Shown: positions 1 to 9,050 of the stretch, piece after piece
Layout of the letters: each line of letters opens with the position of its first letter
Numbering within the stretch: the first letter of the stretch is position 1
DNA from: Nostoc sp. PCC 7107
GTDB lineage: Bacteria > Cyanobacteriota > Cyanobacteriia > Cyanobacteriales > Nostocaceae
Reading direction: 5' to 3'
NCBI RefSeq assembly: GCF_000316625.1
Contig: NC_019676.1
Span: 393,501-457,500, forward strand
Length of the DNA stretch: 64,000 bases
The notes under the pieces: model-generated
The model's input: only the letters and a program-made list of their open reading frames with translations
Databases searched by the model: none
Told to the model about the DNA's origin: nothing
Position numbers and translations under genes: made by a program

Positions 1-174
1 CAAGCAATTCTCAAAACAGAATTTGCACCTGATGGCTTTAATGTTGGCATGAATATAAATAGAGAAGCTGGACAAAATATTCTGCACGCTAGCATTCATA
101 TTATTCCTCGCTACAAAGATGATAACATGGGTGTTAAAAGTGGCATCAGGAATGTAATACCCAAAAGAAAATAA
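1..174 (+). CDS. HIT family protein (3' end only)
   Basis: Open from the first base to TAA at 172-174; 57 residues are visible. The segment GFNVGMNINREAGQNILHAS followed by IHIIPRY is the C-terminal half of a histidine-triad (HIT) nucleotide hydrolase/transferase, where the triad normally reads HxHxH. Here the visible triad reads H-A-S-I-H, so the middle histidine is replaced. HIT proteins hydrolyse dinucleoside polyphosphates or aminoacyl/phosphoramidate adenylates in the cytoplasm. The N-terminus lies outside the window, so length and start cannot be judged. Confidence 0.75.
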   Translation, partial: QAILKTEFAPDGFNVGMNINREAGQNILHASIHIIPRYKDDNMGVKSGIRNVIPKRK

Positions 175-260
175 CTACATTTTCTTTTTAGCTCTCATTT
201 TTTTAGGTTATTTTTGATGAATGATTTATAAATACCATAGTGGTAGCAATATGAAAATAA

Positions 261-1154
261 CTATTCTAGATATTCTTGCCAGAATAGAGATTGCTTTTGT
301 CGAACAGAAAGATTTTTTGAAAGTTTAAGTAAAGCTTGGTGAGGTAGAGAATTATTAATATAAAATAGTTCTTTTTTCCTCCTAGAAGTATAATCAAAAA
401 ATATAGTAAATCTGTCTGAATTTTCTGGGGCTTTGCCTCTGTGGAAAATGCTACCTGTAGCAGCAAAAATTACTGTACCAGAACTCCCGATACAGGATTT
501 ATAGTTGTTTGGTGAAGTCACCTTTTGCATCGTTTGATTTGGGATATAGCCATAATTATATTTTAAAGATTGAACTATATTCGAGGTCAAAGACAGAGGT
601 ATATATTGAAAAGGCCCCTGATTTTCTGAAACGTCATTCACATAAACTATTATTTTCAATACTTTGCGGTCTTCTGGGTCTAAATGCCAAAGTCGAGAAC
701 CTTTTTCTAGTTTATTTGCCAAGTCTCTCCGAAAATATGTACCATGATATGCTACTGGCAGACCAAGATAATGCTCGATAATATTTAGTAAACGTTGTTC
801 TAATCCCCACAAAAAAATTTCAGAGTATTCGATTATTCGCTGTGAACTAGCATGAATAACGTATTGATTATCATCACTGCTAATATCTTGTTTAATCTCA
901 GATGCAAGATACTTGGCTGTCTGAAGAAGTTGATAATTAGATGCAATACCCAAGTTATCTAAGGATGTGATTGCAACACCTTCATGATTAATTTTTTCAA
1001 CTAATGCTAGGTCATCTTTTGAGATAATAGGTAAATTTCTTTTATACTTATTAATCGCTTTTTGATAAGTAATATCATTTTGCTGTTTTATAAATGGTAT
1101 TTGATAAATTTTCTTAAAAATTCTTTTTTGGATTTTTGATAATAAAAGATTCAT
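261..1154 (-). CDS. 2-oxoglutarate/Fe(II) oxygenase, phytanoyl-CoA dioxygenase-like
   Basis: 297 residues. The central part carries the iron-binding facial triad of the 2OG-Fe(II) oxygenase double-stranded beta helix: WHLDPED supplies H-x-D, and FHRGKAPENSDR near the C-terminus supplies the distal histidine and the arginine that binds 2-oxoglutarate. Family members hydroxylate small molecules or lipid-linked substrates; the substrate here cannot be read from sequence. The first ATG at 1154 is preceded by GAGGAAATTAT, a good ribosome site. The gene is monocistronic and points away from the following lipoprotein gene. The N-terminal 70 residues are lysine-rich and not recognisable. Confidence 0.75.
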   Translation of the reverse strand: MNLLLSKIQKRIFKKIYQIPFIKQQNDITYQKAINKYKRNLPIISKDDLALVEKINHEGVAITSLDNLGIASNYQLLQTAKYLASEIKQDISSDDNQYVIHASSQRIIEYSEIFLWGLEQRLLNIIEHYLGLPVAYHGTYFRRDLANKLEKGSRLWHLDPEDRKVLKIIVYVNDVSENQGPFQYIPLSLTSNIVQSLKYNYGYIPNQTMQKVTSPNNYKSCIGSSGTVIFAATGSIFHRGKAPENSDRFTIFFDYTSRRKKELFYINNSLPHQALLKLSKNLSVRQKQSLFWQEYLE

Positions 1155-1680
1155 ATAATTTCCTCGTACATCATTTTAAAAATATAGTTTCACTTATGCA
1201 ACCAGCCAAAAAAATTAATTATCTACTAAATAGAAATTATATTTATGAAGATATTTAGGGAAACAAATCTGGTTTAGACGCTTAATCAAGTTAATTAATT
1301 CATCCAAATTAAATGCCTTACTTTAGTTATAAGTTTGAAGCAATAATTAGTTATTTAGGTAAATTTTAATACTAAAAAATAAAGATAGTAAAGACGGGTA
1401 GATAAACTATAACTGAATAGTCAATTTATCTTCCAATAAATCTAAAAATAAGTATTGAGTTTGATTTGGCTTGAGGATATATTAACCTCTCTTAAGTGCT
1501 AAACTTCATTCAGTAGCCAATGATTGCTGCCAATATCGCCGTGCGATCGCTGTATACTCTTCGTTAACATCATAGACAAAGACCTTATTATCAGCAGGTA
1601 AGCCTAAAGCGATTGACAGCGAAATGTAACCATTTAAGGCATATACCGCTATACTATCGCTGGAGAGTAGAATATCAAAG
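1155..1680. other. intergenic, no gene seen
   Basis: About 525 bases of AT-rich DNA between two divergent genes. It should hold both promoters, but I could not assign a convincing -35/-10 pair. A reverse-strand open frame that enters from 1506 is a shadow of the lipoprotein gene. A HIP1 octamer lies near 1545. Confidence 0.4.
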
Positions 1681-2088
1681 ATGGTGCGATTGTTTCTCAC
1701 AATGATTTTGCTAGTATTGTTAACTGCTTGTGGTACTGTTGGACTACTGCCAACTAGCGAGTTAGTACGAAAAGCGATCGCACTTGGGCTAGAACAAACC
1801 AAACAAGAACTTAGTCAAAAACTCGATCTAGATTTTCAGGGGTTGGAAATTCAGCAGTTAAAAATTGCTGAAGAAAAACCACTGACAATTCAAAATTTAC
1901 CAGCATTCCGCGTCAAAGGAAAATACGATTTAATTATCAAGCTACCGCAGCGACAGTTGAAGCAACTGCAACAACCTTTTGAACTTTACTTGCAAATTCA
2001 ACAAGAAGGTAAAACTTGGCGATTATTATTACCAGATAAGACTAGCAAAGATGCTCCAAGAGTTTGGCGCAGTTATCTTATTCAATAA
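1681..2088 (+). CDS. putative small lipoprotein, function unknown
   Basis: 135 residues. The N-terminus is a lipoprotein signal peptide: a short positively charged start, a hydrophobic run and a lipobox LTAC with the lipidated cysteine at residue 17. The mature part is hydrophilic, glutamine/leucine-rich and predicted alpha plus beta (EIQQLKIAEE, KGKYDLIIKLPQ, WRLLLPD). It resembles conserved cyanobacterial lipoproteins of unknown function; no catalytic motif is visible. The ATG at 1681 is preceded by GGAGAG and is the only start that gives a signal peptide. Location is probably membrane-anchored in the periplasm. Confidence 0.65.
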   Translation: MVRLFLTMILLVLLTACGTVGLLPTSELVRKAIALGLEQTKQELSQKLDLDFQGLEIQQLKIAEEKPLTIQNLPAFRVKGKYDLIIKLPQRQLKQLQQPFELYLQIQQEGKTWRLLLPDKTSKDAPRVWRSYLIQ

Positions 2089-2185
2089 TTAATCTGTGCA
2101 AGTAGCCAAACCAGCACAACCATTCCGTAGAAATGCCCAGTCGTAGTCATGATTGAGATGATAGTTTGACTGGAGTCATAGCAAA

Positions 2186-2959
2186 ATGTATTTTAACTTT
2201 TTTATCAGTTCTATTGTCGGAATTTTCACTGTATTATTGTTAGCTTTTGGCGTACTGCAATGGTTTCATGTACCCGCAGGTAACTTCCTAGATTGGATAA
2301 TTGGCGGTGCAAGTTTCTGGTGGTTGTTGGTAATTGTCACTGTACCTTGGAATGTGCATTTTCAAGCTAAAGAAGTTTTAGCAGAAGCAGCGCAATCTTC
2401 GGAAAAAGGTATTTCTGTAGATGGAAAACAAGTAAAATATGTCCAGTTGTTAGCCAAGCGATCGCTTTGGCTTGCTGTTGCTTTACACTTATTTTCAGCA
2501 GTGGGACTTTACACCCTCGCTGCCACTGGAATCAGTGCAGTAGGTTACATCAGTTCTGGTGCGGCTTTATTATTAACAATTTTGCGTCCCGCTATTCGCG
2601 CCTACGAATATTTGTATGCACGGCTAACTATGATTAGCCAAGAATGGAAGTATCCCCGCGAAGATATTTTTGAACTGCGGAATCGCTTCTTGGAGTTAGA
2701 ACAAAAAGTGCAATCTTTAGAAGAACAACTGAACCCAGAACAAGCATATTCTTTACCTGCAACTCAACAACGTTTCGCTGAAGAAACACGCAAAGAACTA
2801 TCCAGAATTTTAGCTAATTTAGAAGAATTACGCGCCACAAATAAAACAGAACATGAACGTTTAGCCAGAGAAGCTAGAAATGCGATCGCTCAACTTTCTA
2901 CTGATGGGCAATTTCTCGATCATGTCCGCGAAATTATCCGATTTTTCAAAACAGCTTAA
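2186..2959 (+). CDS. membrane protein with C-terminal coiled coil
   Basis: 257 residues. Residues about 1-60 and 90-135 form roughly four hydrophobic segments (for example FFISSIVGIFTVLLLAFGVL and LWLAVALHLFSAVGLYTL). The C-terminal half is hydrophilic and heptad-like (RNRFLELEQKVQSLEEQL; later LSRILANLEELRATNKTEHE), which predicts a cytoplasmic coiled coil. No enzymatic motif is visible, so it may act as a membrane scaffold or stress-related protein. It is separated from sufE by a bidirectional hairpin. Conserved in cyanobacteria as a hypothetical protein, to my recollection; no function is assigned. Confidence 0.7.
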   Translation: MYFNFFISSIVGIFTVLLLAFGVLQWFHVPAGNFLDWIIGGASFWWLLVIVTVPWNVHFQAKEVLAEAAQSSEKGISVDGKQVKYVQLLAKRSLWLAVALHLFSAVGLYTLAATGISAVGYISSGAALLLTILRPAIRAYEYLYARLTMISQEWKYPREDIFELRNRFLELEQKVQSLEEQLNPEQAYSLPATQQRFAEETRKELSRILANLEELRATNKTEHERLAREARNAIAQLSTDGQFLDHVREIIRFFKTA

Positions 2960-3009
2960 AGTGATTGAACGAAATCCAACTAACTAGTGCAATGTTTTTT
3001 AAACTGAAT

Positions 3010-3041
3010 GAGTACTGAGTACAATAAAAATTACTCAGTAC
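3010..3041. terminator. bidirectional hairpin terminator
   Basis: Perfect 11-bp inverted repeat: AGTACTGAGTA at 3010-3020, a 10-base loop, and TACTCAGTACT at 3031-3041. It lies between two genes that converge (ending at 2959 and 3077), the expected place for a shared terminator. The U-tract is weak on both sides. Confidence 0.6.
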
Positions 3042-3076
3042 TTTCATGCTTCATCAGTACCTTAGTCAGTATAGAG

Positions 3077-3514
3077 TTATGATTGTTCCAACTTGCATTC
3101 CAACGCCTTTTTCTGCATAGTTTTAAATATGTTATAAAACCCGTTAGCGCGGGAAGGTGTCAAGCTGACATTTAAACCTGTTTCTTGAATAAAATCGGGT
3201 GTTAATTGGACAACTTCTGTGGGATTCAGCCCATTTAAACCTTCAATTAACAGCGCGACTAATCCTTTAGTTAACTGAGAATCAGATTCTCCTTGAAAGA
3301 AAACTTTCCCTTCATTTAAAGCTGCGGTGACATAAACCTGAGAAACGCAACCAGGGACTTTATTTTCTGGTAGCTTGTCAGCTTCTGGAAACTCTGGAAG
3401 CTTCTGTGCATACCAGATGAGTTGTTCATAGCGCCGCTTAGGATCGGAAGCACGTTGAAAGCGCTGGACGATTTTAGCGAGAGCAGGTGGTAAAGAATCT
3501 AAACTGGAAGACAT
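3077..3514 (-). CDS. sufE: SufE family cysteine desulfuration protein
   Basis: 145 residues, the usual SufE length. SufE accepts persulfide sulfur from the cysteine desulfurase SufS and passes it to the SufBCD scaffold during iron-sulfur cluster assembly in the cytoplasm. The invariant acceptor cysteine is C56 in the motif VPGCVSQVYV, within the typical context NKVPGC. The C-terminal part (EVVQLTPDFIQETGLNVSLT, then PSRANGFYNIFKTM) matches the family end. It stands alone; no sufBCDS genes are in the window. The start ATG at 3514 gives the normal N-terminus ending in LPPALAKIVQRF. Confidence 0.93.
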   Translation of the reverse strand: MSSSLDSLPPALAKIVQRFQRASDPKRRYEQLIWYAQKLPEFPEADKLPENKVPGCVSQVYVTAALNEGKVFFQGESDSQLTKGLVALLIEGLNGLNPTEVVQLTPDFIQETGLNVSLTPSRANGFYNIFKTMQKKALECKLEQS

Positions 3515-3715
3515 AACAGAAGCTGCAAATAATTCGGTCTCACCTTGAGTGTAAATTATCTAGCGGGCGATCGCGTTCACGATGAGCAAGTCTACGATCT
3601 AACTCTAGGAATAAACAATTTAGAGTTGAAACAAGCATTTATTCCGCTGATAAATCATGCTCAAAAATATATGAAGGTATTTAGCAGGATGAGCATAATA
3701 TATATAAGTCCTAAA

Positions 3716-3789
3716 TGGCTCAGGTCGGAGTTGAACCAACGACCCCAGGCTTATGAGTCCCGTGCTCTAACCAACTGAGCTACTGAGCC
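3716..3789 (-). tRNA. tRNA with CAU anticodon (elongator Met, or Ile2)
   Basis: On the reverse strand, 74 bases fold as a cloverleaf. The acceptor stem GGCTCAG/CTGAGCC has seven pairs and an A discriminator. The D arm is GCTC-AGTTGGTTA-GAGC, the anticodon loop CTCATAA, and the T arm GTTGG-TTCAACT-CCGAC. The anticodon is CAT. A paired first base rules out initiator tRNA. Elongator Met and the lysidine-modified Ile2 share CAU and cannot be separated with certainty by eye. No CCA is encoded. The anticodon stem has an A-G mismatch at its loop end. Confidence 0.9.
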
Positions 3790-3885
3790 AATCGTTTTTG
3801 CATTAATTCTTAATATAGCATATACATTTGTTTATGACTAGTCTATTTTTCAACAAAATCAAATCTAGCATCTGACAAAACTGGG

Positions 3886-3914
3886 TCAAAGAGGGAGGAA
3901 AACTCCCCCTTTGA
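3886..3914 (-). terminator. hairpin downstream of the LysM-M23 gene
   Basis: Arms TCAAAGAGGGAG (3886-3897) and CTCCCCCTTTGA (3903-3914) pair over 12 bases with one mismatch and a five-base loop. It sits just downstream of the reverse-strand gene ending at 3950, so it is a plausible factor-independent terminator, although no long U-run follows. Confidence 0.5.
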
Positions 3915-3949
3915 ATAAGGCAATGACTGATTTGGATACAGACAAGGAC

Positions 3950-6190
3950 TTATATGCGGTTTTGTTGTGGTAGAAAGGCAATTGGATTAACTGCGCCCTT
4001 ACCTGAAGCATGGATTTCAAAGTGGGTGTGCGGCCCAGTGCTGAAACCAGTACTGCCCATTAAAGCAATGGTTTCGCCTTGACGCACTTGTTGACCTGCA
4101 CGTACCAAAATCTTGCTGTTATGACCATAACGAGTCAGACTGCCGTCAGGGTGGCGAATATCAACGAGATTACCGTAACCACCTTTATTCCAGCCAGCCT
4201 TTTCAATTACACCATCAGCCGATGCGTAAACTGGTGTACCAGTGGCGTTAGCAACGTCGATACCTTTGTGCATTCTTCCCCAACGCCAACCATAACCAGA
4301 GGTAAATACACCTTTTGCTGGCCAAATATAAGCTACAGATGAGTTGGAAGGTGGAGGAATAGTCTCATCAACTGGTTTAGGTAAGTATTGATCTACCGCT
4401 GCCAAAGGTGGTAATTGTGGCGATACCTGAGTTCCCCGCATTCTTCTGGGAGAATCAGCAGCGTTGACCCCAATTGGTGGTACTGCTACTCTAGCCTGGT
4501 TAGGCAGAAACTCTGGATTAATTGGCTCGTTTGTAGTGCGAGCCGCACGAAATTCAGGCTTAACTGGTTGAGCGCTGTAGCTTGGTAAGATTGGTGTCGG
4601 AACAGGAATAGGCACTGCAAAATTCTTGTTTCCTGATACAGGCTTGGTAACAGCCAAGTTATTAGGAATAGCTACAGGAATTGGGATCGCCACGCTGTTT
4701 TTGTCAGTATCTGTACTTGCTTGTGCAACTACATTGCCAGACTCTTGAGCGCGATATTTCTGCTGTAGTCTTTGAATTTCCGCCTGTAAACTCTGTAGAC
4801 GCTCGTTATTTCTGCCTCTGGCTACCTTTTGGGCAGTTTGGCTTCCTGACTGTAGTTCGGCGAATACTTTGGGTACGGGCGTGTCACCACCTACACCGTA
4901 AGTATTAGCGTTAGCAGTATTTGTTTGTGTTTGGTTGTTTTTTGTGACTGTGGTGGTGGGCTTTACAGCATTATTATTAATAAAAACTGGTGAAACTGGT
5001 GCTAAGGATACATTGGGGTTACTGCTGGCAGTGTTAATAGGTACCCCAGCTACTGGGGAATTATTGGTAAACTGTACAACAGATGGATTAACTGCTACAG
5101 GTATTGAGATTGATCCATTGCGGTTTCCATTAGCAGATGGCAGAATCAGCTTCTGACTAATTTTCAGCTGGTTGGGATTGCTAATATTGTTGAGTTTCGC
5201 TAATTCTGCAATAGTGGTGTTGTACCGGCTGGCGATCGCTGCTAAGGTGTCTCCAGGCTTAACTTCGTAAGCTGTATCATTGTTTGCTGGTGACACCATC
5301 TGTGGTGTGGCAGGTGCAGATGTTGTTGCTAGTGGTTGTCTCTGCTCGCTAGGAGATTTTATCTGCTTAGTTTCTGGAAAGAACTTTGTTTTGTCTTCAT
5401 CGACCAAAGCAGGCAACTGTTGTGCTACCTCTTTATTGATAATAGTAGGTGACAATTTTTCTGCTACAGTTGTCTCCTGAGCCAATGCAGTATTTTTGGC
5501 TAAGTTTTTCGATTCCCCAGACCGCAACTCCGCCAGACTTGCTCTTAAACGGTGAGATTTTTCTTGTAAATGATATAGCGCAAATTCTTGCTGTGCTTTT
5601 AATTTAGCGTTAACTTCATCTCTGGCAATAGTAGTTTCGCTACCTGTTGTTGGTATTTGGTTGGCGGCTACATCATTTGCATTCAGGATTTCCTTTGCCT
5701 CTCCATCCTTGGCTAATTGCGACTGGTTGATGGCATTTGTGTTTGCTGCTGTTTGGGAATTATCCTCTGGTGCTGGAACTAGCACAGACATTCCACTTGC
5801 CGCAACTTGCAATTTAGCTTCAAGCCCAGGCAATTGTGAAATTGCTGTTGGTTCCATAATGACAGCATTTTCTGCCATAGTCGCAGCAGAGACAAGTTTT
5901 GTCTCTAGCTTTGTGGGAACGAATTTCACCTCAGTGTCAGGCGCAGCAGGAAGATTTGAGGCGACTTTTTGGCTACCTACAGGTGCTGCTGCTTGGGCTT
6001 GATCGCTTTGTCGAGTCACTAAAAGACTAGTTGCTCCGACTGAGATAGCCAAGCCAATCATGGCGGCTTGTGTGCTAACCCGACGATTGATCTTGGAATT
6101 CACCACATTTAACTGTTCGTTCGGGACACCATCACTGCTGGGGGTATTTTTCAGCACAGCTTTTACTCTTTTTTTCAATGCTCGTTTCAA
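3950..6190 (-). CDS. LysM and M23 peptidase domain protein (cell-wall hydrolase or its activator)
   Basis: 746 residues. After a basic N-terminus comes one membrane segment (about residues 40-60). A long disordered Ala/Thr/Pro/Gln-rich stretch follows, then one LysM domain (about 309-352, YEVKPGDTLAAIASRYN), another linker with short coiled coil, and a C-terminal M23 domain (about 620-746). M23 metal ligands are present: HKGIDVA (H-x-x-x-D) and the second pair in HTHFEIH, so catalysis is likely retained, unlike degenerate EnvC/NlpD activators. Role: cleavage of peptidoglycan cross-bridges in the periplasm, for growth, division or septal junctions. The gene is monocistronic with a roughly 790-base upstream region. 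Confidence 0.88.
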   Translation of the reverse strand: MKRALKKRVKAVLKNTPSSDGVPNEQLNVVNSKINRRVSTQAAMIGLAISVGATSLLVTRQSDQAQAAAPVGSQKVASNLPAAPDTEVKFVPTKLETKLVSAATMAENAVIMEPTAISQLPGLEAKLQVAASGMSVLVPAPEDNSQTAANTNAINQSQLAKDGEAKEILNANDVAANQIPTTGSETTIARDEVNAKLKAQQEFALYHLQEKSHRLRASLAELRSGESKNLAKNTALAQETTVAEKLSPTIINKEVAQQLPALVDEDKTKFFPETKQIKSPSEQRQPLATTSAPATPQMVSPANNDTAYEVKPGDTLAAIASRYNTTIAELAKLNNISNPNQLKISQKLILPSANGNRNGSISIPVAVNPSVVQFTNNSPVAGVPINTASSNPNVSLAPVSPVFINNNAVKPTTTVTKNNQTQTNTANANTYGVGGDTPVPKVFAELQSGSQTAQKVARGRNNERLQSLQAEIQRLQQKYRAQESGNVVAQASTDTDKNSVAIPIPVAIPNNLAVTKPVSGNKNFAVPIPVPTPILPSYSAQPVKPEFRAARTTNEPINPEFLPNQARVAVPPIGVNAADSPRRMRGTQVSPQLPPLAAVDQYLPKPVDETIPPPSNSSVAYIWPAKGVFTSGYGWRWGRMHKGIDVANATGTPVYASADGVIEKAGWNKGGYGNLVDIRHPDGSLTRYGHNSKILVRAGQQVRQGETIALMGSTGFSTGPHTHFEIHASGKGAVNPIAFLPQQNRI

Positions 6191-6981
6191 AGACGACCTC
6201 CTATGATCACTAGCGCTTAACTGACCTCGATTTTGCAGTCGGAATACTAGTCCATGATTTCGATCACATCTGATGACGGATCTGGATCACATTCACCAGA
6301 GACACTTACGCAAGATTAACCTGCTTCTCTGATTTAGACAAGTTTACACCTGTTAGCAAAACATAAAGTTGCTGTGCTTACTTGTCTGTTCCAATCCTCA
6401 TACTCTAGAACTTTTGCTCTTTAAAGTTGTCAGCGCTTAATTTACTTTACTCGCTGGGATTGGAAAAGTTGATATTAGCCGAATCTGCTTTTCTTGTCAG
6501 CAATTGTAGTTGCTATAACTTTTAAAAAAGTGATGCCTCCTGCTGTAAATATCTTCAAGGTTTTTCTTGCCAATCCGTCTTCCCAACAGGAGACTTTACG
6601 TTGATTCTTCCCTAAAAGACAACCGTACAAACTCTCCAGTACTTTTGTCCTCCTGAAATATACTTATTCAGACAAGATAATACAAAGGCCTTATCCGTAT
6701 GGATTTTCAGCTTTTTGTTTCTTGCGGCGCGATGAATGAAATTCATCAAAATCTATCATTCAAATTTGGTATATTCTCAAATTTAATATATAAATTTCTT
6801 ATATTAAACCTATCTAGTGAACTAGATTTTTTCAGAATTATTACTTAAATTACAATGGCTCAAGTATAAAAAGTCCAATTGTTTTTGACGATCATTGAAT
6901 CATTTGCTGTCTAAAACCCAGGTTTCAATTAACTCCAAGACTTTTGCAAGTATAAATGCTTATGAAGTTCTTGATCAAAAA
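6191..6981. other. long upstream region, no gene seen
   Basis: 790 bases between the M23 gene and trmL, both on the reverse strand. There is no open frame of note and no tRNA. The part next to the M23 gene is moderately GC-rich, and 6720-6850 is very AT-rich. It likely contains the M23 promoter and a long leader. I could not assign a defined RNA element. Confidence 0.35.
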
Positions 6982-7443
6982 CTACATTAAATAACCTAGT
7001 TGTCGCCGAGCTTCAAACAAGCCTATGGCAACACTGACAGAAAGATTGAGGCTACGAACCTCTGGTTGAAACATGGGAATGTACAAGGTTGTATCACAAA
7101 TTAATAACGCCTCTGGTGATAAGCCAGTAGTCTCGCTACCAAACAGGAGCCAATCATTAGGTTTAAACTGAAATTGAGTGTAATTAAAACTTCCTCTCAC
7201 AGAGAAACCTAAACATCTACCGCCTCTCTGCTGATGTAAGCTTTTAAAGGCTGCAAGTGACTCATGCTCATGGAGTTTGACATAAGGCCAGTAATCTAAT
7301 CCAGCCCTTTTAAGGTAGCGATCGCTAATTTCAAATCCTAAAGGCCCCACTAAATGTAGTTCTGTTCCTGTCGCAGCGCAAGTACGGGCTATATTGCCTG
7401 TATTAGGGGGAATTTGCGGATTTACTAAAACTACCTGGGGCAT
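6982..7443 (-). CDS. trmL: tRNA (cytidine/uridine-2'-O-)-methyltransferase TrmL
   Basis: 153 residues, the full length of a SPOUT-class TrmL/YibK enzyme, which methylates the ribose of the wobble base (position 34) of some leucine tRNAs using S-adenosylmethionine. The SPOUT signatures are visible in order: NPQIPPNTGNIARTCAATG at the N-terminus, LLFGSETTGL in the middle, and IPMFQPEVRSLNLSVSVAI at the C-terminal trefoil knot that binds the cofactor. The ATG at 7443 begins the canonical MPQVVLVNPQIP. No operon partner. Confidence 0.92.
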   Translation of the reverse strand: MPQVVLVNPQIPPNTGNIARTCAATGTELHLVGPLGFEISDRYLKRAGLDYWPYVKLHEHESLAAFKSLHQQRGGRCLGFSVRGSFNYTQFQFKPNDWLLFGSETTGLSPEALLICDTTLYIPMFQPEVRSLNLSVSVAIGLFEARRQLGYLM

Positions 7444-7910
7444 TGTCTGTAAAAAATGAGTTTTTTTGTATAAAAAATTACATTAACCAGAAAAAATCTA
7501 TCTAAAGGTAGAGGTTATTCATAGGTTTTCTTAATAACCATTTTTTAGTTTACATCGATTAGTTTTTTAAAACAAAAAAATCGCCAAAATTCCCCGAAAA
7601 TTTTCAGAAAATGTGTTGGATTAACTTGCGGAGAAAACTACTTTATGTTTTCCGAAGTGGAAATCCGTCCTGAGTTATTTGCTGGCTATTTGGAGAAAAT
7701 CTACCTTATGTATGAAACCATAAATTATGGTCTTGGAGTAACGAGAATTTTGCGGTCTGGTATTAGGTACTCGTAAATCAGCTAAAACACATCTAAATTA
7801 CGTAAAAAACCCATAAAAGCCGTCATGAGTCATTTGTCCCTTGTTTTTTGCAAAGACTAATGACAGCCTTAAACCAGAAAGTATGTAATTTGAACAACCT
7901 CAATTTCTCA
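7444..7910. other. intergenic, no gene seen
   Basis: 467 bases between two reverse-strand genes. AT-rich with short A-runs; no open frame, RNA or convincing hairpin. Presumably it carries the trmL promoter and the end of the gshA transcript. Confidence 0.35.
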
Positions 7911-9050
7911 TTAAGCCAGCAAGGATGAACACAATTTGTTTTCTAATTCCATTTCTCGTTCTTGTGTCGCCACAATCGCTTGGGTAATAACACGCTGAGA
8001 GTCAAAACCGACACTGTGTAGTTGTAACCACTGTTGAGCTTCGTTACCTTCACGCAGAATTTTATGCAATGGGGAAAGGAAACAACTAAAGCCTTGTTGT
8101 TTAGCGATCGCCCAAACTTCTTGATATAATTCTGCAATCCAATCTCTAGCTAAAATGGTTCTGCCATCTTGCCAATGTTGCATCTGAGCATCAAGACTTG
8201 CACTAGCGGCTGCTATTTCATTGTTAGTGGTCAGAGCGATTAATTCTTCTGGGGAGAAGCTACTGTTAGTTAAGGGGTCTAAATCGGGATTATTGATTAC
8301 CTGCAACAAACGCGCTTCTAACAGTGCGGTAATTGCGAGTAAAGCAATGGGATCTGTGACTAAATCGCAAATTCGCAGTTCTAAGCGATTGAGATCATAA
8401 GGACGGCGATCGCCATTAGGTCGTACCGATACCCATAAATGGCGCACATTTTGCATTGTCCCCGCCACTAACTGCTCTTCTACCCACTGAATATGATGGG
8501 CGTGGCTAGTAAATAACGGCACGTAAGCGGGAGTTTGGGGAAAGACACCCCAACGTGTAGAGTGATAGCCAGTGGTTTTGCCATTAAAAAACGGCGATGA
8601 AGCGCTGAGAGCGAGGAACAGTGGTGCTTCTAAGCGGATGAGCCGACAAGCCTGCATTAATACTTCTGGGTCGCTAATACCTATATTGATATGCACACTG
8701 GCGGTAACTACATTTGTGCCGTAGCTCTGTTCAATATAGTCATGATAAGGATTGGTTGGATCAGAACGAAAGAAGCGATCGCCCCCACTCAAAGACAAAG
8801 TACTTCCGGGTATTAAAGTGTAGTCCCCCAAACGCTGGAGGTACTTTCTTAACTCACGGCGGGGATATAGTAAAGCACATAAGAGATTTTCGTAACTTGT
8901 GGATGGCTTCGTTATATATTCCACGTTGCGGCTGTCTGGTTCCCGCATAAAGCCGTCCAAATCTGCAACAATCCTATCAGAGAGACCAACAATTTCACCT
9001 TGAGGTGTGCCAGTATACATCTCGATTTCAAAGCCTTTTGATAGCACCAC
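7911..9050 (-). CDS. gshA: glutamate-cysteine ligase, cyanobacterial type
   Basis: 379 residues. The protein begins MVLSKGFEIEMYTGTPQGEI and contains SGGDRFFRSDPTNPYHDYIE and YGTNVVTASVHINIGI, which I recognise as the cyanobacterial/plant-like glutamate-cysteine ligase family. It catalyses the ATP-dependent first step of glutathione synthesis (glutamate + cysteine to gamma-glutamylcysteine) in the cytoplasm. The motif LNRLELRICDLVTDP is also typical. gshB is not nearby, so the pathway is not clustered here. The ATG at 9050 gives the expected N-terminus. Confidence 0.9.
   Translation of the reverse strand: MVLSKGFEIEMYTGTPQGEIVGLSDRIVADLDGFMREPDSRNVEYITKPSTSYENLLCALLYPRRELRKYLQRLGDYTLIPGSTLSLSGGDRFFRSDPTNPYHDYIEQSYGTNVVTASVHINIGISDPEVLMQACRLIRLEAPLFLALSASSPFFNGKTTGYHSTRWGVFPQTPAYVPLFTSHAHHIQWVEEQLVAGTMQNVRHLWVSVRPNGDRRPYDLNRLELRICDLVTDPIALLAITALLEARLLQVINNPDLDPLTNSSFSPEELIALTTNNEIAAASASLDAQMQHWQDGRTILARDWIAELYQEVWAIAKQQGFSCFLSPLHKILREGNEAQQWLQLHSVGFDSQRVITQAIVATQEREMELENKLCSSLLA

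Noticed and set aside
3545-3778. Forward open frame of 77 codons
   Set aside because: It runs through the reverse-strand tRNA at 3716-3789, lacks a ribosome site and resembles no protein; the tRNA fold is far stronger.
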